A stretch of DNA of 5,631 bases from Candidatus Aminicenantota bacterium (GCA_020355945.1 CP070627.1:5275460-5281090); one strand, 5' to 3'; positions 1-4,975 are shown, counted from the stretch's first letter. Program-made: numbers and translations. The notes: a model not told the origin generated them from the letters alone.

Positions 1-18
1 CAATATTTATAAATATTG
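1..18. promoter_or_regulatory. Perfect AT-rich palindrome, operator-like (copy 1)
   Basis: CAATATTTATAAATATTG equals its own reverse complement over all 18 bases. A near-identical copy lies at 62-83, and the two centres are 63 bp apart, about six helical turns, so both would face the same side of the DNA. Paired palindromes upstream of a gene are typical of dimeric repressor sites that can loop DNA; that role is inferred. The palindrome may extend past the left window edge. A TTGACA at 16-21 overlaps its right end, but no good -10 follows at the right distance. Confidence 0.55.
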
Positions 19-61
19 ACATTTCGAAACCCCCTCTAATTCAACATGCCAAAAAAAAAAT

Positions 62-83
62 ATCAACATTTATAAATATTGAT
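62..83. promoter_or_regulatory. Imperfect AT-rich palindrome, operator-like (copy 2)
   Basis: This is a 22-bp palindrome with one mismatched pair (core CAACATTTATAAATATTG, 64-81). It differs from the copy at 1-18 by one base. It ends 25 bp upstream of a TATAAT at 109-114, where a bound repressor or activator could control transcription of the two downstream genes. The sequence shows the repeat and symmetry; the regulatory role is inferred. Confidence 0.55.
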
Positions 84-88
84 GAAAA

Positions 89-114
89 TTTGAGGAATTG
101 TGTTATTATATAAT
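89..114 (+). promoter_or_regulatory. Probable promoter of the small-protein/CHAT gene pair
   Basis: A consensus TATAAT lies at 109-114 in an AT-rich stretch. The best -35 candidate, TTTGAG at 89-94, is weak and only 14 bp upstream, so this promoter would depend on its -10 or on an activator at the adjacent palindrome. The transcript would start near 121, giving a leader of about 170 nt before the ATG at 289. Confidence 0.4.
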
Positions 115-158
115 TCTAGCAAAAAAGTTATTTAAAGCTCAGGAGGGAAGAAAGAAAA

Positions 159-173
159 GGGGACAGGCGAAAA
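159..173 (+). repeat. Dispersed GGGGACAGGC repeat, diverged copy
   Basis: GGGGACAGGCGAAAA matches the copies at 3281-3298, 4878-4894 and 4960-4975 except for one A-to-G change after the GGGGACAGGC core. It lies in the presumed leader of the gene at 289. The family looks like short intergenic REP-type debris; see the entry at 3281. Confidence 0.5.
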
Positions 174-273
174 GATATAAACACCAGATCGACTCATTTT
201 GTGAAGGAGGCGCATCGTCATATTTAGATTGGCTATTGCGCGATGTAAAAAAAGGAGTATATTACTGAGGGTT

Positions 274-280
274 AAGGAAG
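274..280 (+). promoter_or_regulatory. Ribosome binding site that sets the start at 289
   Basis: AAGGAAG lies 8 nt before the ATG at 289. This favours 289 over the upstream in-frame TTG at 229, whose nearest Shine-Dalgarno (AAGGAGG, 204-210) is 18 nt away and too far for normal use. Confidence 0.6.
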
Positions 281-288
281 TGAATGAC

Positions 289-627
289 ATGACCGAAAAA
301 CCGGATTTTATTACGATTTTTGCGGGTGGTGAGCCGGAGGGTTCATCACCCACAGTAACACGAAGACTGGGAGACACGGTTAAGAGCGCTGCAGCGAAAG
401 TATCTCAAGTTACTGTTGATACTCTGCAGAAAAATTTTCGCCGCTTTTTTGAGAGCCTGGACAAAATAATTAGTGCCTCGCCCAAAGATGTGGGTGGATT
501 AACCTTAGATGAGGTAGAAATCCAGGCCCAGATTGACAGCAAAGGTAACATCGGCATTTCCGGCATAGTAGAAGCAGAGTTTGCTGTACAGGGGGGCATC
601 AAGTTTGTATTGCGAAAAAAGGTTTGA
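289..627 (+). CDS. Small peptidase-associated protein, Pepco/Trypco1-like (112 aa)
   Basis: This is a 112-residue cytoplasmic protein with no signal peptide or membrane helix. It has an N-terminal beta strand (FITIFAG, about 7-13), a helical middle (about 25-62, with FRRFFESLDKI amphipathic), and a C-terminal run of strands (about 72-110) ending in GGIKFVLRKK. Short alpha+beta proteins with a conserved 'VEIQAQIDSKGNIGI...GGIKF' tail resemble the Pepco and Trypco1 domains, known as small partners encoded beside caspase-, CHAT- or trypsin-like peptidases in bacterial conflict systems. Family assignment is from memory of the pattern; Pepco fits better than Trypco1. The CHAT gene follows 98 bp downstream in the same direction, matching that context. 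It could be an adaptor, inhibitor or substrate of the peptidase; the sequence cannot say which. An upstream TTG at 229 would add 20 basic residues but lacks a well-placed RBS. Confidence 0.7.
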   Translation: MTEKPDFITIFAGGEPEGSSPTVTRRLGDTVKSAAAKVSQVTVDTLQKNFRRFFESLDKIISASPKDVGGLTLDEVEIQAQIDSKGNIGISGIVEAEFAVQGGIKFVLRKKV

Positions 628-653
628 CTTTTATTTAAGGTTTCTTTTATAGA
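624..653 (+). promoter_or_regulatory. Possible secondary promoter for the CHAT gene
   Basis: TTGACT (624-629), overlapping the stop codon of the small gene, is followed after 18 bp by TATAGA (648-653). The match is moderate. No terminator is visible between the two genes, so read-through from upstream is equally likely. A TACAAT at 695-700 has no matching -35. Confidence 0.25.
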
Positions 654-725
654 CAGGAGCAGAAATTTTAAAGTAAAAGGTGATTGATTGACATTACAAT
701 TAAATAAAAAACGGAGGTTAGGAGA

Positions 726-3224
726 ATGAATGGAATGAATGATGAGACAAAGCAAGTAAATTACCTGGATTATGAACTGGAAATAGGCCCTGGTGAAGGG
801 CGCAAGTTTCCGGTTACTGTAATCCGTTCGCCTGCGGGGGAAGCCCAGGAAACGATGAACTTCCCTTTTGATCATTTGGCGCTTGAAAACCGTCTAAAGG
901 ACCTGCAGATTGCTCTACTGCGTTCAGGTGGAAAGCACCGCCGGTTGAATTTGCCGGAACAACAGACCGTACAGGATTTTGGCAAAGACTTGTTTAAAGC
1001 GCTTATTTGCGGTGAAACGCGCAGCCGCTATGATGTGAGTCTGAATAAGGCACTTCAGCAAGGCAAAGGACTGCGGTTAAAAATACGTGTTCAATCACCG
1101 GAGTTAACTGCACTTCCCTGGGAGTACATATTCGACGAACGCCAGGGGGAATATCTCTGCCTTTCTCGAAAAACTCCGGTTGTACGCTACATTGAATTGC
1201 CCCAGGCCATTCAGCCGATTGACGTGAAGCTGCCCTTACGCATTTTAGGAATGATATCCAGTCCAATTGACTTGCCCTTGCTTGATGTTGAGCGGGAAAA
1301 GCAGAGGATAGAGCAAGCAATCAAAAATCTGAGGAAAAAAGGGCTGGTGGAGCTAACCTGGCTGCAGGGGCAAACCTGGCGAGAACTGCAGCGTGCGATG
1401 CGACATGGTCCCTGGCATATTTTTCATTTTATTGGTCACGGCGGCTTTGACATCGAGAGGGATGAGGGGATCATCTGTCTAGCAGATGAAAAAGGTAAGA
1501 GAGATCACATGAGCGCCTCCCAGTTAGGTCGGCTGCTGGCTGACCATGATTCCCTCCGTCTTGTGCTGCTGAACGCCTGTGAAGGGGCTCGCGGTGGAGA
1601 TCGCGACATCTTTTCCAGCAGCGCCTCCATTTTGGTACAACGGGGTATTCCTGCCGTGATAGCGATGCAATATGAAGTCACCGACCGGGCTGCCATAGAG
1701 TTTGCCAGGTCTTTCTATGAAGCCCTAACAGACGGTTTGCCTATCGATGCCTCTGTTGCCGAAGCTCGCAAGGCGATCAGTTTAGCGGTTGATAACACGT
1801 TGGAGTGGGGAACTCCTGTGTTGTATATGCGTTCCCCTGATGGTGTCCTATTCTCCCTGGCGAATAAACCGGAAAAGAAGAAGCTGGACCCCGAAATAAA
1901 GAAGGAGCCACCAAAAACACCAATCCCGAAAGAAGAAAGCCCTCTTTTAAATATTTCCGATTCCAAAGGAGCTCCGCAAGATCCAAAAATTGCAAGAGAA
2001 AAAGGGAAAAGACCTCTGCGGCTGAAATGGGTTTTGCTTGCTGCTTCGATAGTTGCAGTGGTGGCTTTGGCGATCAGTTTTAAGGGCTATTTTATGGGAA
2101 AACCTTTTGAGAATCCGGATAATAAAAAGATCGTAGAGGAGAGTGGAACAGGGAACACCACGAAACAAAAAACACAAAAGCCGGAAGCGGGAGAATCGAT
2201 AAAGAAAGGAAGCCAGGTGCAGAAGAACGAAGATTTATTTAAGAAAAAGGATGAGAAAGATAAAAAAGTAGAAAAAAACAAGCCCACTGATGAAAATAAG
2301 CTCATAGGTGAGGAAAATGTCATCGATGAAGAGAACTCCCTGGATAAAAAGATACCGATTGATGAAAACATGCCTGCTGACGTAAGGGCTTTATTGGAGA
2401 ATAAGAATTCCCAGGATAAAAAAGTTCATAAAAATGAAAAAGGTTTCTGGGAAGCAGATTTCGGGGATGGCATCATAATGGTCTATATTCCTGCCGGTAA
2501 ATTTACAATGGGAGCAAATGATGGGAACTCTGCCGAGAAACCTGTGCGGGAGGTTTACGTTGATGGCTACTGGATTGGTAAATATGAAGTCACATTTGCT
2601 CAATACGATGAATTTTGTAATTTGACAAAAAAAAGGAAACCGGATGATAATGGTTGGAGCAGGGGGAAACGTCCGGTCATCCATGTATCCTGGAATGATG
2701 CAAGCCAGTATTGTGAGTGGTTGTCCAAAAAAACCGGGTTAGAATTTAAACTTCCCACAGAAGCTCAGTGGGAGAAGGCTGCCCGAGGAAAAGACGGCCG
2801 CAAATATCCCTGGGGGAATAGCCCCCCCACCGGGAAAGAGTTAAATTTTGCCGATAAACAAGAATGGTTAAAAGAGGAAGATCATTTCGCAGATAGAGGT
2901 ATAGATGATGGTTTTGCGTACACTGCACCTGTGGATTCATTTCCCTCCGGGTCCTCACCATATGGATTGATGGATATGGCCGGCAACGTTTGGGAGTGGT
3001 GCCTGGACTGGTATAAAAAGGATTTTTATAATGAGGGAGTTGATGGAAATCCCCAGGGGCCGGTAAAAGGCTCCCAGCGGGTTATTCGCGGCGGCAGTTG
3101 GGGTAATTCCGCCGCCAGTTGCCGGGCTTCTCATCGCCGCGGCAGATTACCGGTCGACCGCTGGCGCAGGATCGGTTTTCGTCTTGCCGGGTCTCTAAAA
3201 CCCCTTATTACTTCATCCTCTTAA
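726..3224 (+). CDS. CHAT caspase-like peptidase with membrane helix and C-terminal FGE/C-lectin-fold domain
   Basis: This 832-residue fusion starts at an ATG preceded by GGAGG (713-717) at 8 nt. Residues 1-165 form the beta-rich region usual before CHAT domains (LPWEYIFDE, 130-138; TPVVRYIEL, 150-158). Residues 165-378 are CHAT, with the catalytic pair in HFIGHGG (His238) and LLNACEGA (Cys285), then the typical MQYEVTDRAA and WGTPVLYMR. A basic patch (421-434) precedes one membrane helix (435-452), so by the positive-inside rule the peptidase is cytoplasmic and the C-terminus is outside. A Lys/Glu/Asp-rich linker (about 457-570) carries hexapeptide repeats. Residues 573-822 are FGE/SUMF1-like: IPAGKFTMG, YWIGKYEVT, HVSWNDASQYCEWL, LPTEAQWEKAARG, YPWGN, MAGNVWEW, RVIRGGSW, GFRLA. 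In FGE numbering the first catalytic Cys is Asn794, while Cys799 remains, so oxidase activity is unlikely and ligand binding is more probable. With the preceding small gene it probably forms a sensor-protease conflict or cell-death module; function is inferred. Confidence 0.9.
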   Translation: MNGMNDETKQVNYLDYELEIGPGEGRKFPVTVIRSPAGEAQETMNFPFDHLALENRLKDLQIALLRSGGKHRRLNLPEQQTVQDFGKDLFKALICGETRSRYDVSLNKALQQGKGLRLKIRVQSPELTALPWEYIFDERQGEYLCLSRKTPVVRYIELPQAIQPIDVKLPLRILGMISSPIDLPLLDVEREKQRIEQAIKNLRKKGLVELTWLQGQTWRELQRAMRHGPWHIFHFIGHGGFDIERDEGIICLADEKGKRDHMSASQLGRLLADHDSLRLVLLNACEGARGGDRDIFSSSASILVQRGIPAVIAMQYEVTDRAAIEFARSFYEALTDGLPIDASVAEARKAISLAVDNTLEWGTPVLYMRSPDGVLFSLANKPEKKKLDPEIKKEPPKTPIPKEESPLLNISDSKGAPQDPKIAREKGKRPLRLKWVLLAASIVAVVALAISFKGYFMGKPFENPDNKKIVEESGTGNTTKQKTQKPEAGESIKKGSQVQKNEDLFKKKDEKDKKVEKNKPTDENKLIGEENVIDEENSLDKKIPIDENMPADVRALLENKNSQDKKVHKNEKGFWEADFGDGIIMVYIPAGKFTMGANDGNSAEKPVREVYVDGYWIGKYEVTFAQYDEFCNLTKKRKPDDNGWSRGKRPVIHVSWNDASQYCEWLSKKTGLEFKLPTEAQWEKAARGKDGRKYPWGNSPPTGKELNFADKQEWLKEEDHFADRGIDDGFAYTAPVDSFPSGSSPYGLMDMAGNVWEWCLDWYKKDFYNEGVDGNPQGPVKGSQRVIRGGSWGNSAASCRASHRRGRLPVDRWRRIGFRLAGSLKPLITSSS
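2289..2378 (+). repeat. Five 18-bp coding repeats in the linker (hexapeptide repeats)
   Basis: Residues 522-551 of the CHAT protein read as DENKLI, GEENVI, DEENSL, DKKIPI and DENMPA. The pattern is acidic or charged positions followed by an aliphatic position every six residues. The repeats lie between the membrane helix and the FGE-like domain and follow a Lys-rich stretch (506-520). They have drifted at the DNA level, so this is an old expansion. They probably act as an extended spacer that lifts the outer domain from the membrane. Confidence 0.6.
3078..3191 (+). other. Candidate variable region (VR) of a diversity-generating retroelement target
   Basis: This is the 3' end of the FGE-like domain (residues 785-822), the place where DGR variable proteins with this fold carry their VR. 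The scaffold residues are conserved (RGGSW, CRA, GFRLA). Positions that are usually Asn or other AAY-derived residues in template repeats have NNC/NNT codons here: Gly793 ggt, Asn794 aat, Ser795 tcc, Ser798 agt, Ser802 tct, His803 cat, Arg805 cgc, Gly806 ggc, Val810 gtc. Ten of 38 residues are Arg, and the segment is more GC-rich than the rest of the gene. Codons aga, tta, tgg and agg at 807, 808, 813 and 815 fit less neatly. No template repeat or reverse transcriptase is in the window. Confidence 0.4.
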
Positions 3225-3247
3225 ACCTTTGGAGTTCGGGATATGGG

Positions 3248-3266
3248 GAAATAAAACACCTGACCC
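3248..3266 (+). repeat. 19-bp inverted repeat, left copy
   Basis: GAAATAAAACACCTGACCC is the exact reverse complement of bases 4787-4805. The pair brackets the minus-strand ATPase gene and its promoter. It could be the ends of a mobile unit, or two oppositely oriented copies of a REP-like intergenic repeat; the GGGTCAGG core resembles the GGGACAGG core of the other dispersed repeats here. No target-site duplication is evident (left flank ATATGGG, right flank TCATTA). Confidence 0.65.
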
Positions 3267-3280
3267 TTTTGATAAAATAT

Positions 3281-3298
3281 GGGGACAGGCAAAAAATA
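3281..3298 (+). repeat. Dispersed GGGGACAGGCAAAAAATA repeat
   Basis: The 17-base string GGGACAGGCAAAAAATA (3282-3298) recurs exactly at 4878-4894, and its first 16 bases recur at 4960-4975, all in the same orientation and all between genes. A diverged copy is at 159. Short GGGGACAGG/GGGGTCAGG strings like these are often left between genes in genomes with REP-associated (Y1/TnpA-REP) transposases; that link is inferred, since no transposase is in the window. Confidence 0.65.
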
Positions 3299-3324
3299 GG
3301 CAGAAAATAACCTAATATGGCAAA

Positions 3325-3440
3325 ATGATGAATGAAGGGATGATCGCTCCGGCATTTAGCTTTTGGCTGGTGCTTGCGGCTGTGGTGGTTGGGGTTGGTG
3401 GTGGATTTTGGTTTCTAGCAATGGCTGCTAAAAGGGGTTT
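3325..3440 (+). pseudogene. Possible 5' fragment of a membrane-protein gene
   Basis: From ATG 3325 (or 3340) the frame reads MIAPAFSFWLVLAAVVVG followed by GVGGGFWFLAMAAKRG, a convincing membrane helix or signal anchor with the G/V/A/L make-up of real N-termini. After about 3440 the frame runs antisense through the end of the ATPase gene and stops at 3618, with a composition (Ser/Arg/Leu-rich) that looks non-coding. The likeliest reading is the cut-off start of a membrane protein, severed when the neighbouring DNA arrived. Chance hydrophobicity is possible, and no strong RBS is seen. Confidence 0.3.
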
Positions 3441-4646
3441 TTATATAGTATTTTTCTCAATTCCAGTCTTTCCCAGTAGAGCTTCAAGGTCATCCAGGTC
3501 TTCAAAGCCCTTGATCACCCGTTTATGCCTGGCTCTAAATTTTTCAAAAAATTCCTTCTGCCTATCCTTGATATCTTCTTCAAGTTTCACTTCTACTAAT
3601 ACGTTGTTAGTAAGGTAAAAGTCTATTTCCACCTGGTTTTCCAGGACATAAACAGGATCAAAATCTTTTACCTGCAAATATACATAATTTTCAAACGCAC
3701 TGCCCATTCTTATATGACCGGTGAATAGATTACGTATTCCAATATCGGCAGCATAGATTTTTTTAGGAGAAACAATCATCTGGTTGGTGCTGCCATACCT
3801 GGGAACAAAGTAAATCAAATAAGTCTCTTCCAGCAGTTGTAAATACCGGCTGATGGTTTCTGAAGATGTTTTTAGCGTATTGCTTATTTTATAAACACTA
3901 ACCGGCCCCCCAACATTGCCCATTAAAATCTTAAACAGGTCTTTTACAACCTTGTGGTTCCGGATATTGTGATAGGCGATGATGTCTTTATAAATAATAT
4001 CATCCACCAGGTTTTGGAGATACTCCCTCTGTCTATATAGCACATATTCCGGTATACCTCCTGTCCGGAGAAATTCCTTGAAGTAGGTTTCAAGTAATTG
4101 ATGATCTCTTTTTTTGATGGATATTTTTTTGAATTCCAGGTATTCATGGAAATCCAACGGTAAAACTTCCAGGATAAATTCTCTACCAGTCAGGTAGGCT
4201 TTTTTGTCTTTCAAAATCGAGCTGCTGGAGGATGAAGCATAAATCTTTACATTTTGCCTGTCATATAGATTTTTTAGTTGTTGATGGAATTTTTCTTTAT
4301 GGGCGATTTCGTCGAAAAAAAAGAAAACTTTTTCATCTACCGGTAATTTATGTATTTTTCGATAGTCGTTAACAATATCGATGATTGATTTGTCATCTAA
4401 AACATAGTCATCAAGAGTAACATAAAAAATATGTTTCGGGTTGATCCCTTTTCCAATTAATCGTTGGATAAAGATTTTCATTAATGTGGTTTTTCCAACT
4501 CTCCTGAGTCCTGTGAGAAAAACGATGCTTTTACTCTCGAAAAATTTCTCCATTTTATCCAGGACAGCAGGTCTTTCTACCAGGTTTTTAAGTTGGAATG
4601 CCCCTTCCCACCAGGGGTTATAGTCAAAATAAATGTCGTTTTGCAT
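3441..4646 (-). CDS. AAA_14/DUF4143 family ATPase
   Basis: This 401-residue protein of the AAA_14 plus DUF4143 family is a P-loop ATPase of roughly the usual length (about 380-450). Walker A is GLRRVGKTT (46-54) and Walker B is VFFFFDE (107-113, Asp112/Glu113). The sensor-1 region has an odd run of six Ser (138-143). The family signature LTGREFILEVLPLDFHEYLEF spans 152-172. A winged-helix segment (about 246-281, SVYKISNTLKTSSETISRYL) is followed by a PD-(D/E)XK-like fold with Asp342 (EIDFYL) and Glu352/Lys354 (VEVKL). The start is set by AGGAG 6 nt upstream, and a strong promoter lies at 4668-4696. The family occurs in many bacteria and archaea, often in multiple copies; its biological role is unsettled. 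It runs convergent to the CHAT gene, and a perfect 19-bp inverted repeat surrounds it, suggesting it may have arrived as a unit. Confidence 0.9.
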   Translation of the reverse strand: MQNDIYFDYNPWWEGAFQLKNLVERPAVLDKMEKFFESKSIVFLTGLRRVGKTTLMKIFIQRLIGKGINPKHIFYVTLDDYVLDDKSIIDIVNDYRKIHKLPVDEKVFFFFDEIAHKEKFHQQLKNLYDRQNVKIYASSSSSSILKDKKAYLTGREFILEVLPLDFHEYLEFKKISIKKRDHQLLETYFKEFLRTGGIPEYVLYRQREYLQNLVDDIIYKDIIAYHNIRNHKVVKDLFKILMGNVGGPVSVYKISNTLKTSSETISRYLQLLEETYLIYFVPRYGSTNQMIVSPKKIYAADIGIRNLFTGHIRMGSAFENYVYLQVKDFDPVYVLENQVEIDFYLTNNVLVEVKLEEDIKDRQKEFFEKFRARHKRVIKGFEDLDDLEALLGKTGIEKNTI

Positions 4647-4667
4647 TGTTTTCTCCTGGAGAGATAT

Positions 4668-4696
4668 ATTTTATGCTGTTTCCTGCTTTTTGTCAA
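4668..4696 (-). promoter_or_regulatory. Strong sigma70-type promoter of the ATPase gene
   Basis: On the minus strand, TTGACA (4691-4696) is followed by exactly 17 bp and TAAAAT (4668-4673). Transcription would start near 4661, leaving a leader of only about 15 nt containing AGGAG (4653-4657) before the ATG at 4646. A hairpin sequence (4699-4725) abuts the -35 element on its upstream side and could bind a regulator. Confidence 0.75.
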
Positions 4697-4698
4697 GG

Positions 4699-4754
4699 AA
4701 ACCTTTTGATGCCATCAAAAGGTTTTGGGCTTTTTCTTTTGATACTATCAAAAG
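4699..4754. repeat. Two tandem palindromes (33-bp period) beside the ATPase promoter
   Basis: AAACCTTTTGAT (4699-4710) pairs with ATCAAAAGGTTT (4714-4725) as a 12-bp stem with a GCC loop. A second palindrome, CTTTTGAT (4736-4743) with ATCAAAAG (4747-4754) and an ACT loop, follows in a tandem unit of 33 bp (4703 and 4736). The nine-base CCTTTTGAT also occurs at 3265-3273, beside the left inverted repeat. They lie directly upstream of the ATPase -35, so they could be operators or remains of the element's end. Loops of three bases and no T-run on either strand in the right place make a terminator less likely. Confidence 0.6.
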
Positions 4755-4786
4755 GTTTGGGGCGAAAGGCGAAATAAAAAATCATG

Positions 4787-4805
4787 GGGTCAGGTGTTTT
4801 ATTTC
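4787..4805 (+). repeat. 19-bp inverted repeat, right copy
   Basis: GGGTCAGGTGTTTTATTTC is the exact reverse complement of 3248-3266. It touches the start of the kinase remnant: its last bases lie within the codons before His4807. Confidence 0.65.
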
Positions 4806-4857
4806 TCATTACAAGATTTTGGAGAAGCTGGGCGAAGGCGGCATGGGAGTAGGAAAA
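4798..4857 (+). pseudogene. Remnant of a PknB-type Ser/Thr kinase gene (N-terminus only)
   Basis: Reading from 4798 gives FISHYKILEKLGEGGMGV, the start of a bacterial Ser/Thr protein kinase domain: the 'HYKILEKLGEGGMG' strand and glycine-rich ATP loop (GEGGMG). An intact kinase would continue 'VYKA' and an invariant Lys about 15 residues on. Here the sequence breaks at 4852 into Lys/Met repeats and then a dispersed repeat, with no catalytic HRD or DFG motif anywhere after. The open frame around it (4633-5049) is not a real gene: its other parts are the hairpin and repeat DNA. The rest of the kinase was presumably lost by deletion or rearrangement. Confidence 0.6.
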
Positions 4858-4875
4858 ATGAAAATGAAAATGAAA
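4858..4875 (+). repeat. Short (ATGAAA)3 tandem repeat
   Basis: Three exact ATGAAA units follow the kinase remnant directly and lead into the repeat at 4878. This is a microsatellite-like tract of the kind made by slippage, at the point where kinase similarity ends. Confidence 0.5.
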
Positions 4876-4877
4876 AA

Positions 4878-4894
4878 GGGACAGGCAAAAAATA
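4878..4894 (+). repeat. Dispersed GGGACAGGCAAAAAATA repeat
   Basis: This is identical over 17 bases to 3282-3298. It begins 82 bp before the next copy at 4960. Both lie in the gene-free stretch between the ATPase and the membrane-protein gene (4647-4999), which otherwise holds only the ATPase promoter, hairpins and the kinase remnant. Confidence 0.65.
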
Positions 4895-4959
4895 CCTCTA
4901 AAACCCTGCCCAGCACAGAATTTTCAACCACTTTGAAGGCACGACTCCTAATGGAAATC

Positions 4960-4975
4960 GGGACAGGCAAAAAAT
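4960..4975 (+). repeat. Dispersed GGGACAGGCAAAAAAT repeat
   Basis: This is identical over 16 bases to the copies at 3282 and 4878. Here the flanks create a small inverted repeat (CGGGA 4959-4963, TCCCG 4975-4979). It lies just past the stop of the minus-strand membrane protein. A weak terminator role is possible but not convincing with a 5-bp stem and 11-base loop. Confidence 0.6.

Noticed and set aside
1..83. Start of a CRISPR array
   Set aside because: Only two repeat copies, each a palindrome, with one 45-bp gap that includes a poly-A run; no third copy and no cas gene.
688..716. A TTGACA-led promoter just before the CHAT gene
   Set aside because: The consensus TTGACA at 688-693 has only ACGGAG, which is the ribosome binding site, at the -10 distance, so it cannot drive this gene.
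405..875. A 156-residue minus-strand protein across the first two genes
   Set aside because: It runs antisense to two well-supported genes, shows no domain-like pattern, and crosses their intergenic gap.
2442..3191. Active formylglycine-generating enzyme
   Set aside because: One catalytic cysteine position is Asn794, the domain is fused to a membrane-anchored protease, and no sulfatase gene is nearby.
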